A model generated the notes under the pieces. The model had not been told where the DNA came from. It worked only from the letters and a program-made list of their open reading frames with translations, and made no database searches. A stretch of 64,000 nt of DNA from Synanceia verrucosa (Eukaryota; Chordata; Actinopteri; Perciformes; Synanceiidae). The stretch spans positions 12,730,098 to 12,794,097 of the forward strand of contig CM056556.1 of the NCBI GenBank assembly GCA_029721515.1, read 5' to 3'. Shown here piece by piece: positions 47,754 through 61,401 of this stretch (its first letter is position 1; the number at the start of each line of letters is the position of its first letter). Both the position numbers and the translations under genes were made by a program.

Positions 47754-50700
47754 GCATAGTCAATCAGAAGTTTTTTTTCTCCCATGCATTTCAGCTGTGT
47801 GAGTCAAAGGGCAAGGTGCTCATTTACTAAATTACTACTTTTCTTTTCAGGTACTTCTTCTGAGTTATGATTAGTTGTCAGGTGTATAATGACATAAATA
47901 TTTTGACGGTTGTTATTTAATTTGCAAGCTGATATAATGGAGTATGAGCTGGCTTTGTGTCCAATGGGGTGTGTTGACTGCAGGAACAGAGAGCAGTATA
48001 TTATTATGATTTTAGAGGAAAATGATAGGTTCCCTCTATGCTCATAAATAGTCAAGCTATCATCACAGAGCAACACATAACCCAGTGGAGCTAAATTAGC
48101 CCTGAATTTTGTGCTGTAGATCAAACAGAAATGGCAGAGAATCAATTAATGATTAATAGACCATCTGTTGGTGGCGGCATTTTGAATATCAATATGACTC
48201 CCCCGGATGTTTAATCACCTGATACCATTGTGTTGGAACCGTGCCGTGGTTTCAGCGAGCTCAAATGTTTTGATCCGCCTCCATGATGCTCATAAGATAT
48301 TCAGCACTCCAGTGGAGAAGTGATGTCTACAGGGCCCCCAACAGCGAGGCATTGCAGATATGTGCTCCGTGTCTGGAGCTTCCGATGGAGATCCCACCCA
48401 AGGCAAGGTTCTATTCATGCTGCAGCATGGAGGATGTTATGGATATGGCCTTGACAGCGCGCTCTAACCCCAAGGGCTGAAGAGGGACAGGAAACAGTTG
48501 GCTCTCAGTCGAATGAAGTGGTGTCTGGGACTTTCCCACACGCATCAGGATCCTCCTCATTCTGGTTTGTGGTTGGAGCGTGTGTCTGCACCACTTCACA
48601 CCGAGGGTGGGGGGGGTTAGGCTTGTAGAAGTTGAAGAAAACTTTTCAGATGGGATTCATTGCCCCTTCACTGAAAGAACGGCATGAATTATTTGCACTG
48701 GCAGATGTTCACAGACCCAAATATGCATGAATTTGTAGAGCTGGCAGGCTTCCCTCAGCCAAACGTACTGGTTTTCACAATGCGTGCAGGAGCAGTTGCT
48801 ATTCTGGCTGTTTTACAGAGAGCATTAATCTGAGCTGTCAGCACCACCAACCACTTTGGTGGAAATTATTTCACCCCTTAATAAGGGAACTGTGGTGCAG
48901 TATTACATATGGTGGTCAGGGCAACATTCTTGGTGGGTCTGTCATCATGTAGCAGTTCTCTAACAGTGGGCCTTCTGTGTTTGGCCTGTAGCACACTCTG
49001 TGAGCCAGAGATGAAAAGAGTACGCTAACTAGACATTAAATGAAACCACTCACATCATCTCTGCTTGTGGAGATGAAGGGAACCTCCTGCCAGGAAGTGG
49101 GAGAAATCCAATATTATATTGACTCGTCTCTGAATTTTTGGTAGTTGTTATGCTGAAGCTGTCATTTTTTCTTAATATATTTTGATAATTGAGTGTTTGT
49201 GTTTGCTTTTATATAGATCTCTGCAGCCAACCTGATGTGCTACATTATGCAACTTGGAAAAAAGGTGAGGTTACAGCTGAACATCTTCAAAAGTTAAAGT
49301 TATAGGAAAATGTAACATGATAATATAATGGCGTCCATTCATTTTTCATTTCCTAAACATTTTGTGCTGTTGATTCTTGCACATTCAGGTAAATTAACTG
49401 CCTCATAATTGTGTGCAGCAAGTATTTGGCATTTAACTGCACATGTTTTTATGACCTGAAGTCTTAATATACATGACTGTATTGGAAAATGGTCCAAGAA
49501 AACACCTGTCTTCATGTCTACTGTGGTCACTCATGTTGGCTGAGCTCAGCAGTGGTCATTATATGGGCTCTGGCATACGATTAGTAGCAATTTGTGTTGC
49601 ATTTCTAGCCAGTGTTTGTCATATGTCATCTTATTATTTTTCCCTGCCTTTTTATAGGTATGTGGTCATAATTATATCACAGCTGCATGTGAAGCACATA
49701 GCATTATGTGTTGTATAATCAAGCTATCATCAGGACTCCAAGATGCAAATAACAATAATAAAGATAAAGTAAGACAACCCCTATCTGTCACGTTGTATCT
49801 AAAGCCATGAGGGAGAAGTGACTTAGAGCCTTTCCTGCAGGAGGGCTTTGGCAGACTGCCACTTACTGTGGTCCCCCTGAGGGCTCTTACTGAATCAGAG
49901 AAAATGGGAATTACACATATTAAAGAGGGTAAACGTCAGTAATCACAGCACTGGGAGGATGCTTGAGGACTCATCAGACCCGCTGCTGCTTTTTTAGAGA
50001 CACTTGTTTCAAGGAGCCACCTTGTTTAGCAGCTGACGGCACCACTGTGACGGAAAAATGACACGTTACAGGAAGGCATCCGCCTATGAGATTTGCCATC
50101 GGCACACCTGTATTTACTCTCCAACTGCCTCTTATCCACACACTGATGGTTTGTACTCCAGTGATAACAGCATTTGACCCGCTGATCCATGAGTCAACCT
50201 GCAGCCAGGTCGCATTATAGCCTGTCTTCTGTCCATCGATATTTTCTGCATGTTTGTCTTACATTGACTGCCTCGTTGTCCCTGACAGGCACGGGCAGAA
50301 AAGTTTGTTTGTTTGTCTGTCTGGTCAGCAGAGGTCACGTCACAGTATGTTTGTTCGGTGGGTCAATTGAGTCCACTAAGAGTGGAGGCCACAGAAGAGA
50401 TTGAGGGAGAAGCGCTTATTAGTGGCCCTTCCTCCCTGTGTGTTCCTCTTCTGGTGGAAATGTCCAGACCACCAGACCATTTACGCTGACTCCCTGATAA
50501 GATGTCTGGAGTCGCTCCACATGACTTAGTGCCGTTGCTACTTTGACAGAAAACAACCCTCAAGGGAAACTCAGGCAACCATAAATATTTAGGCACCAAA
50601 GAGCTTTATGGAGTTTGTTGTAAAAGGATTTATAGCAGCCTCGGAGGCGATGCATCAGTGTCAGTGGGCTTGAAGCAGTGTTTACAGCATTGCATGTGAA

Positions 50701-51049
50701 TCCTCCCACAATTCTCGGCCAAGCCCAGAGAACTGAACCAAATAAGCACTTCAACTCTAGGAATGCAAACATCACAACTTCTCCAAACAGGTTTCAGAAA
50801 ACAGGTGTGAGCTTGGCGTCCTCTTGGTTCAAAATTTGTAATCGACTTGCAGAGATGATTCACAAACAAGACGAGTCAGTGGCCTTATATGGACCGATTT
50901 GGAAATGATGGCTCTGGCTCTTGTGAGGGTTTGATACAACTGCACTATGAAACAACTGAAGCTAACAACTAGAAAGACAGTCAACAAGCTTGTAATGCAT
51001 ACATTTTGGGTAACAAATAGATTTGAGTTGCATAAAGAGTTCAGTAGTG

Positions 51050-51240
51050 TAGTTATTAAATATGCTTATTCATTTCTTGCTGAGATAGAGATGAGAAGAT
51101 TGTCATTCTTATATGTGTCTCTGAATTAGTGACAGACAGCAATAGCAGCAGCCAGTTAGCTTAGCTTAGCTTAGCTTAGCATAAAGACTAGAAAAGTAGA
51201 AACAGCTAGACTGTTTTCATGCTCAGTTAACTGATGTAGG
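51050..51240. repeat. Family A repeat with (TTAGC)5
   Basis: The same arm as at 2255 and 4715 (TTTCTTGCTGAGATAGAGATG, GAGAAGATTGTCATTC), but the internal TTAGC unit has expanded to five perfect copies (51156-51180), followed by ATAAAGACTAGAAAAGTAGA. Confidence 0.55.
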
Positions 51241-51670
51241 CTTCATCGTCAGAAACAAGTGGTGAACTCAGATTTTGAGTTGATTTGGTGAGGCGAACGG
51301 TTGCTTATTCACACTGCCAGTAACATTACCAATCATTTAAAGTTGCGTTTCTAGACACATGACAAATGTAAATCCTGTGTTCACTCTCCTTTTAGCTCTG
51401 TTTTTGGTCACCATCACACCAACTCCTTAGGGAAGTATCTTCTAGTAGCTAAATGCTCCACTGTACAGTATGTTCGCGTTTCCCTAACAGTTTGGTGCTG
51501 GACAGGTATAGTGTACAGTAAGTTTTTAGATTGTGAGCTGTGAAACCAAAACAAAAAAGCTGAAATACATTATACAGGCTCATAGACTTGAGGGGAGTCA
51601 GGTGATGATTCTCAGTGAGTTTATCACTGTGACACAAGAAAACTACTGACTACAGCTGCTTTAAGCCTTG
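51230..51670. repeat. Family B dispersed repeat
   Basis: Second copy of the family at 43095 (TTCACTCTCCTTTTAGCTCT, CACCAACTCCTTAGGGAAGT, TAGCTAAATGCTCCACTGTA, GGTGCTGGACAGGTATAGTG). It directly follows a family A copy. Confidence 0.5.
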
Positions 51671-54305
51671 GAGTGCTGTTTAGTATTTAAATGTTGCTTC
51701 AAAATGTGACATGTTGATCTCATGCAAAATTAAACAATTTATGGGCATATGTTCCTTTAATAACAACTTCCCGCGTCTCTGATTTCCTCACTGGCAATAT
51801 AATATTCAACCTTAGCACTGTCGTATCCCTGCTAAACCAGTCACTTGTAGTGCCATGCCATCTATGCAGCCTCCACCACTACTCTCCCTTTACCTTCGCT
51901 CTCTTCATCAATGTTGCATGAGGTGGTATCTGCATCCCTCTCATCTCTGCCTTCCACCCCAGGTCCTTTCCAGTCCATCTCTTTCATCTCTATGCTCCAG
52001 GGCAGCCGGACATCTCGGTCCACCATCCATGCCACCACTGCCTCTGTTGTCCTGTCCGCTCAGCTTCCTCTGCTGCCCTTCTTCTTCCCAGCAGGCCTGC
52101 CTTGTCCCAGATTGCTGGAGGATCAAGATTCCTCATCATCCTGTTAACTGTACATTTATCTGACAAGACAGAAGAGCGAGAGCGACCCCCGGCATCATTA
52201 AGCTTTAATGGACAGCCTAGAAATGAGGGAGAAGCCATAAAAGCAGGAGCCTAACCAGAGTCTCTCTTTAATGTCTCTGATTGCCCTGACAGGATTATTA
52301 ATCAGGAACTAAAGGAATTTAAAACCTTTGCTCTTGGCTTCCTCACTTAGAGTCTTTAGCTTGCACCATTACATAGCAACCCGGGTTCAGGAGGTCTGCA
52401 GCTAATTGGTTCTACAGGGTTTTGAATAACAATGAGCTGAGCCCAATTACTGAACTACAGAGAGGCGGAGATGAGAGGAGAAGGAGGGGGACCCAGTGGA
52501 ACAGGCACATGGAGGATGGAGGATGGAGGGAGGAGGAGATGGGAGAGGCTGTTTCACGGCTGCTGTCTCTCTCCTCCTCAGAGTGGGGATATTAATGAGA
52601 TCAGTAAATGAGTGCTGGCAGAGATGGGGATGTGCTGCTGTGGAAAAACAGCCGCCCTGCCCCTGCAGGACAGCGGTAGCAGCTCCTCATTTGCTATTCC
52701 ATTTGACTCCGGGATTTGCACAAAATATGTGCACCTCGCTCTTTTTGTCCCAGATTTTCCATTATTTTCTTTGTATCTCATGTTCATTTATTAGTAATGT
52801 ATCTTCTTTTCTTTCCTCCCACACAGGGAATGCGTTCCTGTGGTCCTTTGATAGCTACACTGTATTCCAGTCTGTTTTGTAGAGCCTTTAATGCTGTCTT
52901 CAGGGGGTTTGTATTCAGCAGTGGCTATAGTCAGTCCCTGCAGATTAGAGGCAGTTCGGCTGCAGATTTGTACTACTGATTGTTCCTTATTTTGTGACCT
53001 CTCTTCTGCTTTGGTGGACATCAAAGCTTGTTTTTCCATCTTCTTACTCATATGTCATTATGCTGCTGCCGCATATACAGCGGGTAGATTAGCCTGCACT
53101 GTATCTGCACAGTGTCTCTCCACTCTAGTGTGTCATGTAGTGTCCCTCTTGCCCTGATATTGCTGATGAAACTGGTTCAGATGGAGGCATTATCAGATTT
53201 AGAGAGCTAATTTGTTCCAACGGCAAAAGGGGCCCAGTGCTCCTGATCATGCTGAGTATTTTTTTTCTTCTTTTTTTGTGCTCTTGAAACATTGCATCAA
53301 TGTTGAGCTATAGGACTTTCAAATTGATCTCTGCTTAAATAATCTCTTTCAAATTCATGAATTCATAACGTGCAATCTTCTCCTCTGAGCATTCATCACT
53401 TTCAATAAACCCTGGAGAAGCTGTCGTTATGCGTCAAACTCCTCATCCTGCTCTAAACTGCTGTTCAAGGGCTGCAAATTGGAAATGCGATTTAAATATT
53501 GCTTGAAATGGATAGCTCATATTCACCTAAGCCCCCCGTGCCAGGCTCTGCCACGTGATGAAAGCTGAGGATGATCACTGTACTTCTCGTACTATGAGTC
53601 AAAGACATTGATTGCTGCTAGCAGAAGGTTTAGCTGTGACCTTTCCAGATCACAAGGCAAACAAAATTCTCTGTAGACCCGCTACTCTGCATGTTTTTGT
53701 CACTTGTTCTTCATGGTTGGATTTCTCAGAGATGAGAAGGATTCTCTTTGCTTACACTTTTAATCGGCTATAAAGCAGTGAAATACTCCAGCTGGAATGA
53801 GGAGGAGATAAATGCCTTAACTGCAGACTGCAAATGAACTACAAATCCTTGAGCTGGATTGCTGTTCATTCTTCAATTATGTAAGCCGCCATCTGTTTTT
53901 TTTTTTTTGCTCCTACTCAACAGTGTCAGTGTATATATACAAATATGCTCTCACCAGACAAGATTTATAATCTTTCAACTTTTAAATACAAGCATAGATG
54001 AGAGAATGAGTCCACTTAACACATTTTATTCAAAGGTGTTTAATTTGAAATGCAAAGCCATGTAAAGATGTGGAGTAAAGAGCAGAGAAATCACACTCTA
54101 CTATGTTGTAACTTCTGTGCTGTGTTTATGTAGTGAGTCCATACGCGTGTTAGTGTTTCTGGACTGGTGTATGCCCCACTAGGGCAGCGCTCACCATGTT
54201 GAGAGCCACAAAGAGGCAATCCCCTAGTCATAGATGGTCTGAACTTAGAATTTAGTACCATCAAGATTTTCTTTCCCATTTTCACCTTATTTGACAGATC
54301 ATGTC

Positions 54306-54553
54306 ATGTCCACACGGAGATTGGTTTAGGAGTAAACATGATCGTTTTTTGTCATATGGTTGTTTCGTCCACACTGAACCAGCATTTCAGGAGCTCGTAT
54401 ATGCTATTTTTTGAAACTGCCTCTTAGAGTGGATAAATTGCAGCGCCACCCAAAGACCAGTTGTGTATATTACAGCGATACAGTGGTTTCATGAGGACAA
54501 ACATTTCCTGAGATGGTTTCAAAACGAAGTTGGCTCTGTTTCCGTGTGGACAT
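54306..54553. mobile_element. hAT-like MITE
   Basis: Perfect 13-bp terminal inverted repeats ATGTCCACACGGA (54306-54318) and TCCGTGTGGACAT (54541-54553) enclose 222 bases without coding capacity. The ends match a common fish hAT-type MITE. A clear 8-bp target duplication was not found. Confidence 0.65.
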
Positions 54554-57500
54554 AGGGAGAAAGACAAAGACAAAGAAACAAAGACCAGAACCCATTCCAC
54601 AACATTGTGCTTGTATGACCTCCAAAGCACTCCTAGTTTTGAAGAACTACAAGTATTAAGTAGGCACTGAATTCTCTGCTGATGATCTCCTGAAAGGACT
54701 TTGAATATTCATCACCATTGATTGGCTTCATATAGATTTGCGCACGTCTTTCTCGCAAATACACTTTTGAAATCCCCTCCTCAGCCACATGCTTGGATGA
54801 GGATTATACGTTGAATCTCCTCATTTTAAAAACGGTTGTCAATGCCATTCATTCCAAACAATCCTCTGAGCCTGTATAATGTATTCTGAACTCTTGAATC
54901 TGCATATTTGCATACTGTAACAGAGTTGCAGCTGTGGTCTCAGAAGAGTTTATCATTATTTCACATTTATTTTGTCTCCCTAATTACCTAATTAATTCTG
55001 TTGTTTTGATTGTGGTGTTTACCGTTTGCTTTGTGGAGGCGTAATCCTGTTCTATTTGTCTGTTTGAAGAAGGAGCAGTCTCACTGAATTATTCATGCTG
55101 CGCTACAGCGACAGCACAGCCGTTTAAATGATGAAGGCATTCGTGAAATCCTCGCTCTCTTTCACACACGCACACACACTTTCTCTTTCTCACTCTCGCC
55201 TCTCTTTCTGTGCGAGCGCCTGAGGCGGTGGAAGTGGGATGTGAGGAAGGAGAGGATTTCACAAGGCTCACAAGCGCACCTCAAATGAGGCGATGAGAAA
55301 ACATGTCCCTCTAATGTGTCCGACCGAGACTCGGAGAGGGACGGACTCAAAGCCATGTCTAATCTGACACCATAATGCAACCTTTCATCTCTACTTGTTA
55401 CAGGAAACATTGCTCCACCCTGTGCATTTGTGTGTGTGTGTGTGTTCCGGGCAGGGCCGAGTGCCCACTGAGCAGGAATGTGGACACTTGAGTCGACGTA
55501 GGCCCTCCAGAGTGCTGCTGATGTGTCAAAACGTTGTTCGCTGATTGGATATCGCTGTGTCATGTGGTAGCTGGGTGTGCACTTCACACCTTCAGCTGTG
55601 ACTTTTTCCAGTGTTGAGGATACTTGATAGAGCACAAGTCAGCAGAACCAGTAGATCTATTCAAGGGTTACTCTGGTTACCACCTATTTTAACTTTTTAT
55701 AACCAATTCTGTGTCTTCACCCTCACTCAGTGTGGTCTTAATGGAGTTCTCGCAAAGAGTCCTTCCTCAAGGAGGAAGAGGAGGAGGGAGGCGATGGGCC
55801 TCTCTGGGGATTGTCTGTTTATGTGTAGTGTTTACTGCCAAACCCTTAAGGGCTTCAGACACTTTCATCAACACTAAGTAGTACACAGCACACACTTTAT
55901 TCGCCTTTATTCTTCAGCTTTTAATGTCTTATTTTCCTCTCACACTTCTGTGCATTAAAAAGAACATATGACACGTCATTTACTTGCATCTCTGTGATTC
56001 ACTCATTTACATCAAGAGAATCCTACACCACTGAACGTCTTCTGTTCGCTGCTTCTTTAATGTTGCCCCCTCAGGACGGCATTGTCCTTAAAAATGCTGA
56101 AATCACAACCAGTGGTTCCAGTTTTCACGGTGCCAGTTTCTTTCGGCGATTGCAGGCTTGATGGACGTTATCAGCAGCCACAACTCCCAGCTCAGACAAA
56201 GCCTCCAGCATTCTGTATGTATGGTTTTATTTCAAATCTTTTTAATGTCTTGTTTTCTCTCTGTGGGCCTGTGGATTCTGCATTCTATTTGATCTGCCCT
56301 AAACATACATCTTTAATCTTCGCTGCAGGCTGTGTGAGAGGGGGTGTGTCACTGCCTCTCCACCGAGGCTTCAGGCCCATCTTTCACTGCGTTGTAGCCC
56401 CTCTGGGGGGCCTGCAGAGGGCAGCATACTAAACACAGCATCACCTCCTACAGTATCTCCTCTTACACCTGCACCACAACCACCACAGTTCTCTTTATTA
56501 ACATACATCTTCATTTACTCACTAGAGGGAAGAAACAGCAATGGAAAAAAACACAACAGGCTGAGAATGAAACCATCATGGGCCCGCAGGGTGTTCTACT
56601 GTTTGTACTGACACAGAGGACGAGTTATGCTAATTGAGAGTTCTTTGCATAATTAGGGAGAAAAAAGCTTTATCATTATTATCAGTGGAGAATAGCCAGA
56701 CAGAGGGTAATTTCAAGTTACCCAGCAGGGTGCTGCCAGAGAATAGAAGAGAAAAGGACACACTCTCAATGTTATTCCTGCTGTCTTTTGATGCAGGGAG
56801 CATAATTCATCTAAGATACTTAGCCTGAGTATGCTTTAATGATGATGACTTTTCCCAATGTGATTTTTCAAAGTGTTTTAATGTATTGTCTTCATAGCGG
56901 ATGTGTTTGCTGTGGTAAATTTCGAGGACTGCATATTAAGTTATCCACCTAAATGAGTTTTTTTCCTTTCATGTTTAATGAGCCTTCTCCTTTTGCCACT
57001 TCGAAAAGACATCTTCCTGCTGCTATATGCATTGTGGTCGTGCGGCCATGTGCAGAAGGCGGGGAGTGTTGGTGTTGTGCATGGAGTGAACTCATGTGTG
57101 ATACCACAGAGAGACGGCTGAGAGGTGATGTGGCTAGCTGGCTGGCCGCTCGGCCTCACAGAGCTGTGAGTAAGTGGGCCGTGGTTATAATGGGCACACA
57201 GGGCAGTCGCAATCCATTAGTCCCTCTGCAGGGTTTCAGCAGGTCATTAAGGTTCAATAAGATCCTGTTATACACTTTTCCTCTTCACCTAAATCTGATG
57301 ATGCTACTGGATGCCGTGTGCAGGAAGTTGTGTTTCCTTCACAGCACAGAGCCTTGTGTGCTTGCTTTGAGACTGTGAACGATAGTTTATGCCGCAGTAA
57401 GTATTCCTTTCAAAGGCTTTACAAGGCACTGGGGGATTAAGAGACTGTACCACACTCATCTCATTTGTGTCAAGGCTGGGAAACAGGAGCACTCTAAATA

Positions 57501-60157
57501 CATGCTGCACCAATAAGCTGCATGAGGTGGAGTGGAGACGAGGGCTCTCAGATGTGGAGGAGAAACATTGCACCTGCCCCAGTTGTACACCACCAACATG
57601 GCCGTCTGTGCAGCGCCTGCTTCACGAATGCAGGGAACATTCCCTCGCTTCAAAGGTTCCCCTGCTTTTTTCCCCATCTCCATGCTCCAGCCCACGGCCA
57701 GAGCAGTGGATTAATATTTCAAAACATGTTTCTTGCTTGCACCCCCCTCCTCTATGCCTCCATGATTCTCTCCCCCCAACATCATCTCTCTGGCATACAG
57801 CCCATTCCCTGTTCACCACTTATTCTCCCACTCCCCCCCTACCCGACACCCCCCAAAACCCGCCCGCCTGCTTGCTCGCCGAAATGTGTGATATTTTTCC
57901 ATATCTCGTGTTTTGCTGCTCCGCTGCTCCCTTCAGTCCAATCACCAGCGCTGTATGTTTTATGGATTAATAAGAAATGATCCTGGATGGTCCAGTCAGG
58001 CAGTTGAGGAGCCAAAAGCAGAAGGATGAAGCAATGAAACGGAGGGAGGGGGAAGGAGGAAAAGGGTGCCGTCTGCAGTCGAATTTTAATGAGTACCAAG
58101 GGGAATATCCTTTTTTTTTCTTGGGGTATCCCTCTGGTGCATCGCTCTAAATCACTGTCACACAAACAAGGTATTTCCCATCATGCCTCTGGTTTGGCTT
58201 GGTAACTGTGTCATCCTGTGGCACAGGCGCTTTACCAGCGCACCTGCTCTGCTACCCTAATTGAACAGATGATCTGCCAATTTGTCATGTTTATCTTCAG
58301 AGGCGTTCTGGCGTCAATGCCCTGCTCTGCTCAGCCCCCTCAGAACACGGTGCAGATGTTAGCAGAGCTTTTTTTTATGACAGATCTTGTAGTCATTACT
58401 GAATAATTCATCACTGCATTCATGTCTTTAGATAGCATCTCCAGCATCTTGCTCCGCTTTTTTGGCTCCCTCTCTTTTCTTCCTTCTGCAGCTCCTCACA
58501 AGGGAAAACTTTATTATTCTCTCCACTGACAGCAAAATATACGGATAAAAGATAATTGCCTGGCTTGACTCAGCCGTTGATGTGAAAATAGGATTGAAAT
58601 TATTCACCGTGGTTTAAAGGTTAGTTGAAGGTTATTATTCAGGGAAAGACATGGAGCAGAAGAGGCTGGTGGCAGGCCTGACAAGATATCTCTGAAAGGC
58701 TAATATGCTGCGCGTGCTGCAAAGGCCATTCAGTGAATAAACTGAAAGGGTCTCCTGAGATCTTAACAACAGAGAAGTCAATTATTTAGCAGCAAATTAC
58801 AACTCACTGTGCATAAACATGATATGCTCCAAATAAGGTAGCTACTCCAATATATTTTAATTCAGATTATTGTTTTTCCTTTCATTCAGCCTGGTGGATG
58901 CATGGTGGAATGTAATACAAACACTATAATGAAGAGGGAGAGGGCTTTCTCAACCAGTTTAATGTATTCGATCCGTTGCATGCTTATAGGCTTGTTATGG
59001 TTCAGATGGACTTTGAACACATGCTTAATAAATCACCTCCACCAGCTATCGTCTGATGTTTCTGCCTAAGAGCTGCTCTGATGTCTGTGGTTGGCCCGTC
59101 ACTACTTACGCCAGTCTCTATTACCATGGCAACTGGGGGGATGTATGCAGGTAGCGTGCTGTAAGCTGGAAGAAGTCATGGTGTGCTGTTTAATATCAGC
59201 TGCACAGCAGCAGACTGCTCTCTCTGTCTGGTTGTCTGCAGGCAGACGGTCCTCTGCAAATCTGCTCCTACAACAATATGTTGAGGCAGGAGAGCAAATA
59301 TTCATTCAGATTCATAATTTAAGTGTTTCTTTACAAAGATTTACAGGCTTATTTTGTTTTCTTGTGTTGCCATATGGCACTTCCAATATGGTAAGAATCA
59401 TATTTCTTCTTTACTTACCCTCCTTTCTTGTTATAATAGTTTTTTTTATTCATGGACAGCATATTAACGATTAAGCTATGTAAATCAATATGACATATCA
59501 CAATCAGTTTTTCACACATTTAAACCTTTTATTGGAGTGAGACAAGTCTGCATTGGTGATACTTTCATGTGAAAACATCAAAGAGAAATGAGATGAGATG
59601 CAGAAATGTTCACGCTCCTCCTGGGAGAATGGTATAGTTCACACTTCCTCCTCATCTATTTCCTCGCTCTCTAGCTCACTCCATCCATTCTTGATATCCG
59701 TCAAGGTTCAGCATCTTCATCCAAAGATACAGGTGTGATCATTCACCTATTCATTGTTAATCACAACCACCCCCTCTGCTCCTAAAATAGACAATTATTT
59801 AAATTTCTGTCATCAGAAAGCCTGTTGTTTTTTTCTTCATTTTTCACAGAAATGCATGAAATGATCAGCCACACTGATCATTTGTTGATAGAAATTCATG
59901 AGAGCAAATTCAGAAAGCATTCTCTTTGAAAACAGGAGCCCAAAAATTTCAGGAATATGGCGTCTCACTCCTCAGTTGGTTTTTACTCATCAGTGATCTG
60001 CTGTCTCTCCAATGCTCCTTTTCAGAATATGGACTGAACCAAACGGATGAGGAAACTGTACAGATTGTTTATTTTGCTGTGTGCTGAAGGTCTACCTGGG
60101 TCTTACAGAGGCAGAGTCAGGCCTCCAATGCTGATGATAGACATCATGCTGTAAATA

Positions 60158-61399
60158 CACTATATTGCCAAAAGTATTCGCTCACCTGCCTTGACTCGTA
60201 TATGAACTTAAGTGACATCCCATTCGTAATCCATAGGGTTCAATATGATGTCGATCCACCCTTTGCAGCTATAACAGCTTCAACTCTTCTGGGAAGGCTG
60301 TCCACAAGGTTCAGGAGTGTGTTTATGGGAATTTTTGACCATTTTTCCAGAAGCATATTTGTGAGGTCACACACTGATGTTGGAAGAGAAGGCCTGGCTC
60401 TCAGTCTCTGCTCTAATTCATCCCAAAGGTGTTCTATCAGGTTGAGGTCAGGACTCTGTGCAGGCCAGTCAAGTTCATCCACACCAGACTCTTTCATCTT
60501 TCATGTCTTTATGGACCTTGCTTTGTGCACTGGTGCACAGTGATGTTGGAAGAGGAAGGGGCCAGCTCCAAACTGTTCCCACAAAGTTGGGAGCATGGAA
60601 TTGTCCAAAATGTCTTGGTATGCTGAAGCATTCAGAGTTCCTTTCACTGGAACTAAGGGGCCAAGCCCAGCTTCTGAAAAACAACCCCACACCATAATCC
60701 CCCCTCCACCAAACTTTACACTTGAAACAGTGCAGTAAACAAGTATCATTCTCCTGGCAACCAACAAACCCAGACTCGTCCATCAGATTACCAGATGGAG
60801 AAGTTTGATTCAGAGAACACGTCTCCACTGCTCTAGAGTCCAGTGGCGGCGTGCTTTACACCACTGCATCCGACGCTTTGCATTGCACTTGGTGATGTAT
60901 GGCTTGGATGCAGCTGCTCGGCCATGGAAACCCATTCCATGAAGCTCTTTCTGCACTGTTCTTGAGCTAATCTGAAGGCCACATGAAGTTTGGAGGTCTA
61001 TAGTGACTGACTCTGCAGAAAGTTGGTGACCTCTTCACACTATGTGCCTCAGCATCCGCTGACCACGCTCCTTCAGTTTACGTGGTCTACCACTTCGTGG
61101 CTGAGTTGCTGTCGTTCCCAAACACTTCCACGTTCTTATAATACAGCTGACAGTTGACTGTGGAATATTTAGGAGCGAGGAAATTTCATGACTGGATTTG
61201 TTGCACAGGTGGCATCCTATCACAGTTCCATGCTGGAATTCACTGAGCTCCTGAGGGCGACCCATTCTTTCACAAATGTTTGTAAAAGCTGTCTGCATGC
61301 CTAGGTGTTTGATTTTATACACCTGTGACCATGGAAGTGATTGGAACACCTGATTCTGATTATTTGGATGGTTGAGCGAATACTTTTGGCAATATAGTG
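60158..61399 (-). mobile_element. Tc1-like transposon with both termini
   Basis: Inverted ends CACTATATTGCCAAAAGTAT and ATACTTTTGGCAATATAGTG are flanked by TA target-site duplications (60156-60157 and 61400-61401), giving 1,242 bases. The transposase gene lies on the minus strand and is broken. This length and terminus are usual for fish Tc1-like elements. Confidence 0.92.
60240..61349 (-). pseudogene. Broken Tc1-like transposase
   Basis: The N-terminal part (61349 down to 61035) starts MGRPQELSEFQHGTVIGCHL after an upstream extension. It has helix-turn-helix segments (SSLLNIPQSTVSCIIRTWK) and a GRPRKL linker. The middle is disrupted. The C-terminal parts (60767-60501 and 60497-60240) read GGGGIMVWGCFSEAGLGPLV, FQHHCAPVHKARSIK and DLNLIEHLWDELEQRLRARP. 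The glutamate of the DDE triad is kept (IEHLWDE). The second aspartate, expected before the [C/N]AP of FQ.D.AP, reads His. There are at least two frame breaks, so no active enzyme can be made. Confidence 0.85.
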
Positions 61400-61401
61400 T
61401 A

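Larger units (their letters stand above)
41061..60155. other. Long non-coding region downstream of morf4l1
   Basis: No recognisable host gene. Open frames reach about 167 codons (57467-57970) but have no known domain and no consistent splice partners. Dispersed repeats are listed separately. Many stretches between them (for example 48160-50600 and 52300-53800) look unique, so introns or enhancers of a gene outside the window are possible. Confidence 0.5.

Noticed and set aside
49200..49265. Possible mini-exon (CTCTGCAG acceptor, AAAAAAG|GTGAGG donor)
   Set aside because: Only 37-38 bases, no recognisable peptide and no neighbouring exons; chance splice-like pairs are common.
55162..55635. 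157-codon minus-strand open frame
   Set aside because: No domain, contains simple Thr-His runs from CA repeats, no splice context.
57467..57980. Two overlapping plus-strand open frames of 152-167 codons
   Set aside because: Two frames open at once in a C-rich, stop-poor tract; no recognisable domain in either.
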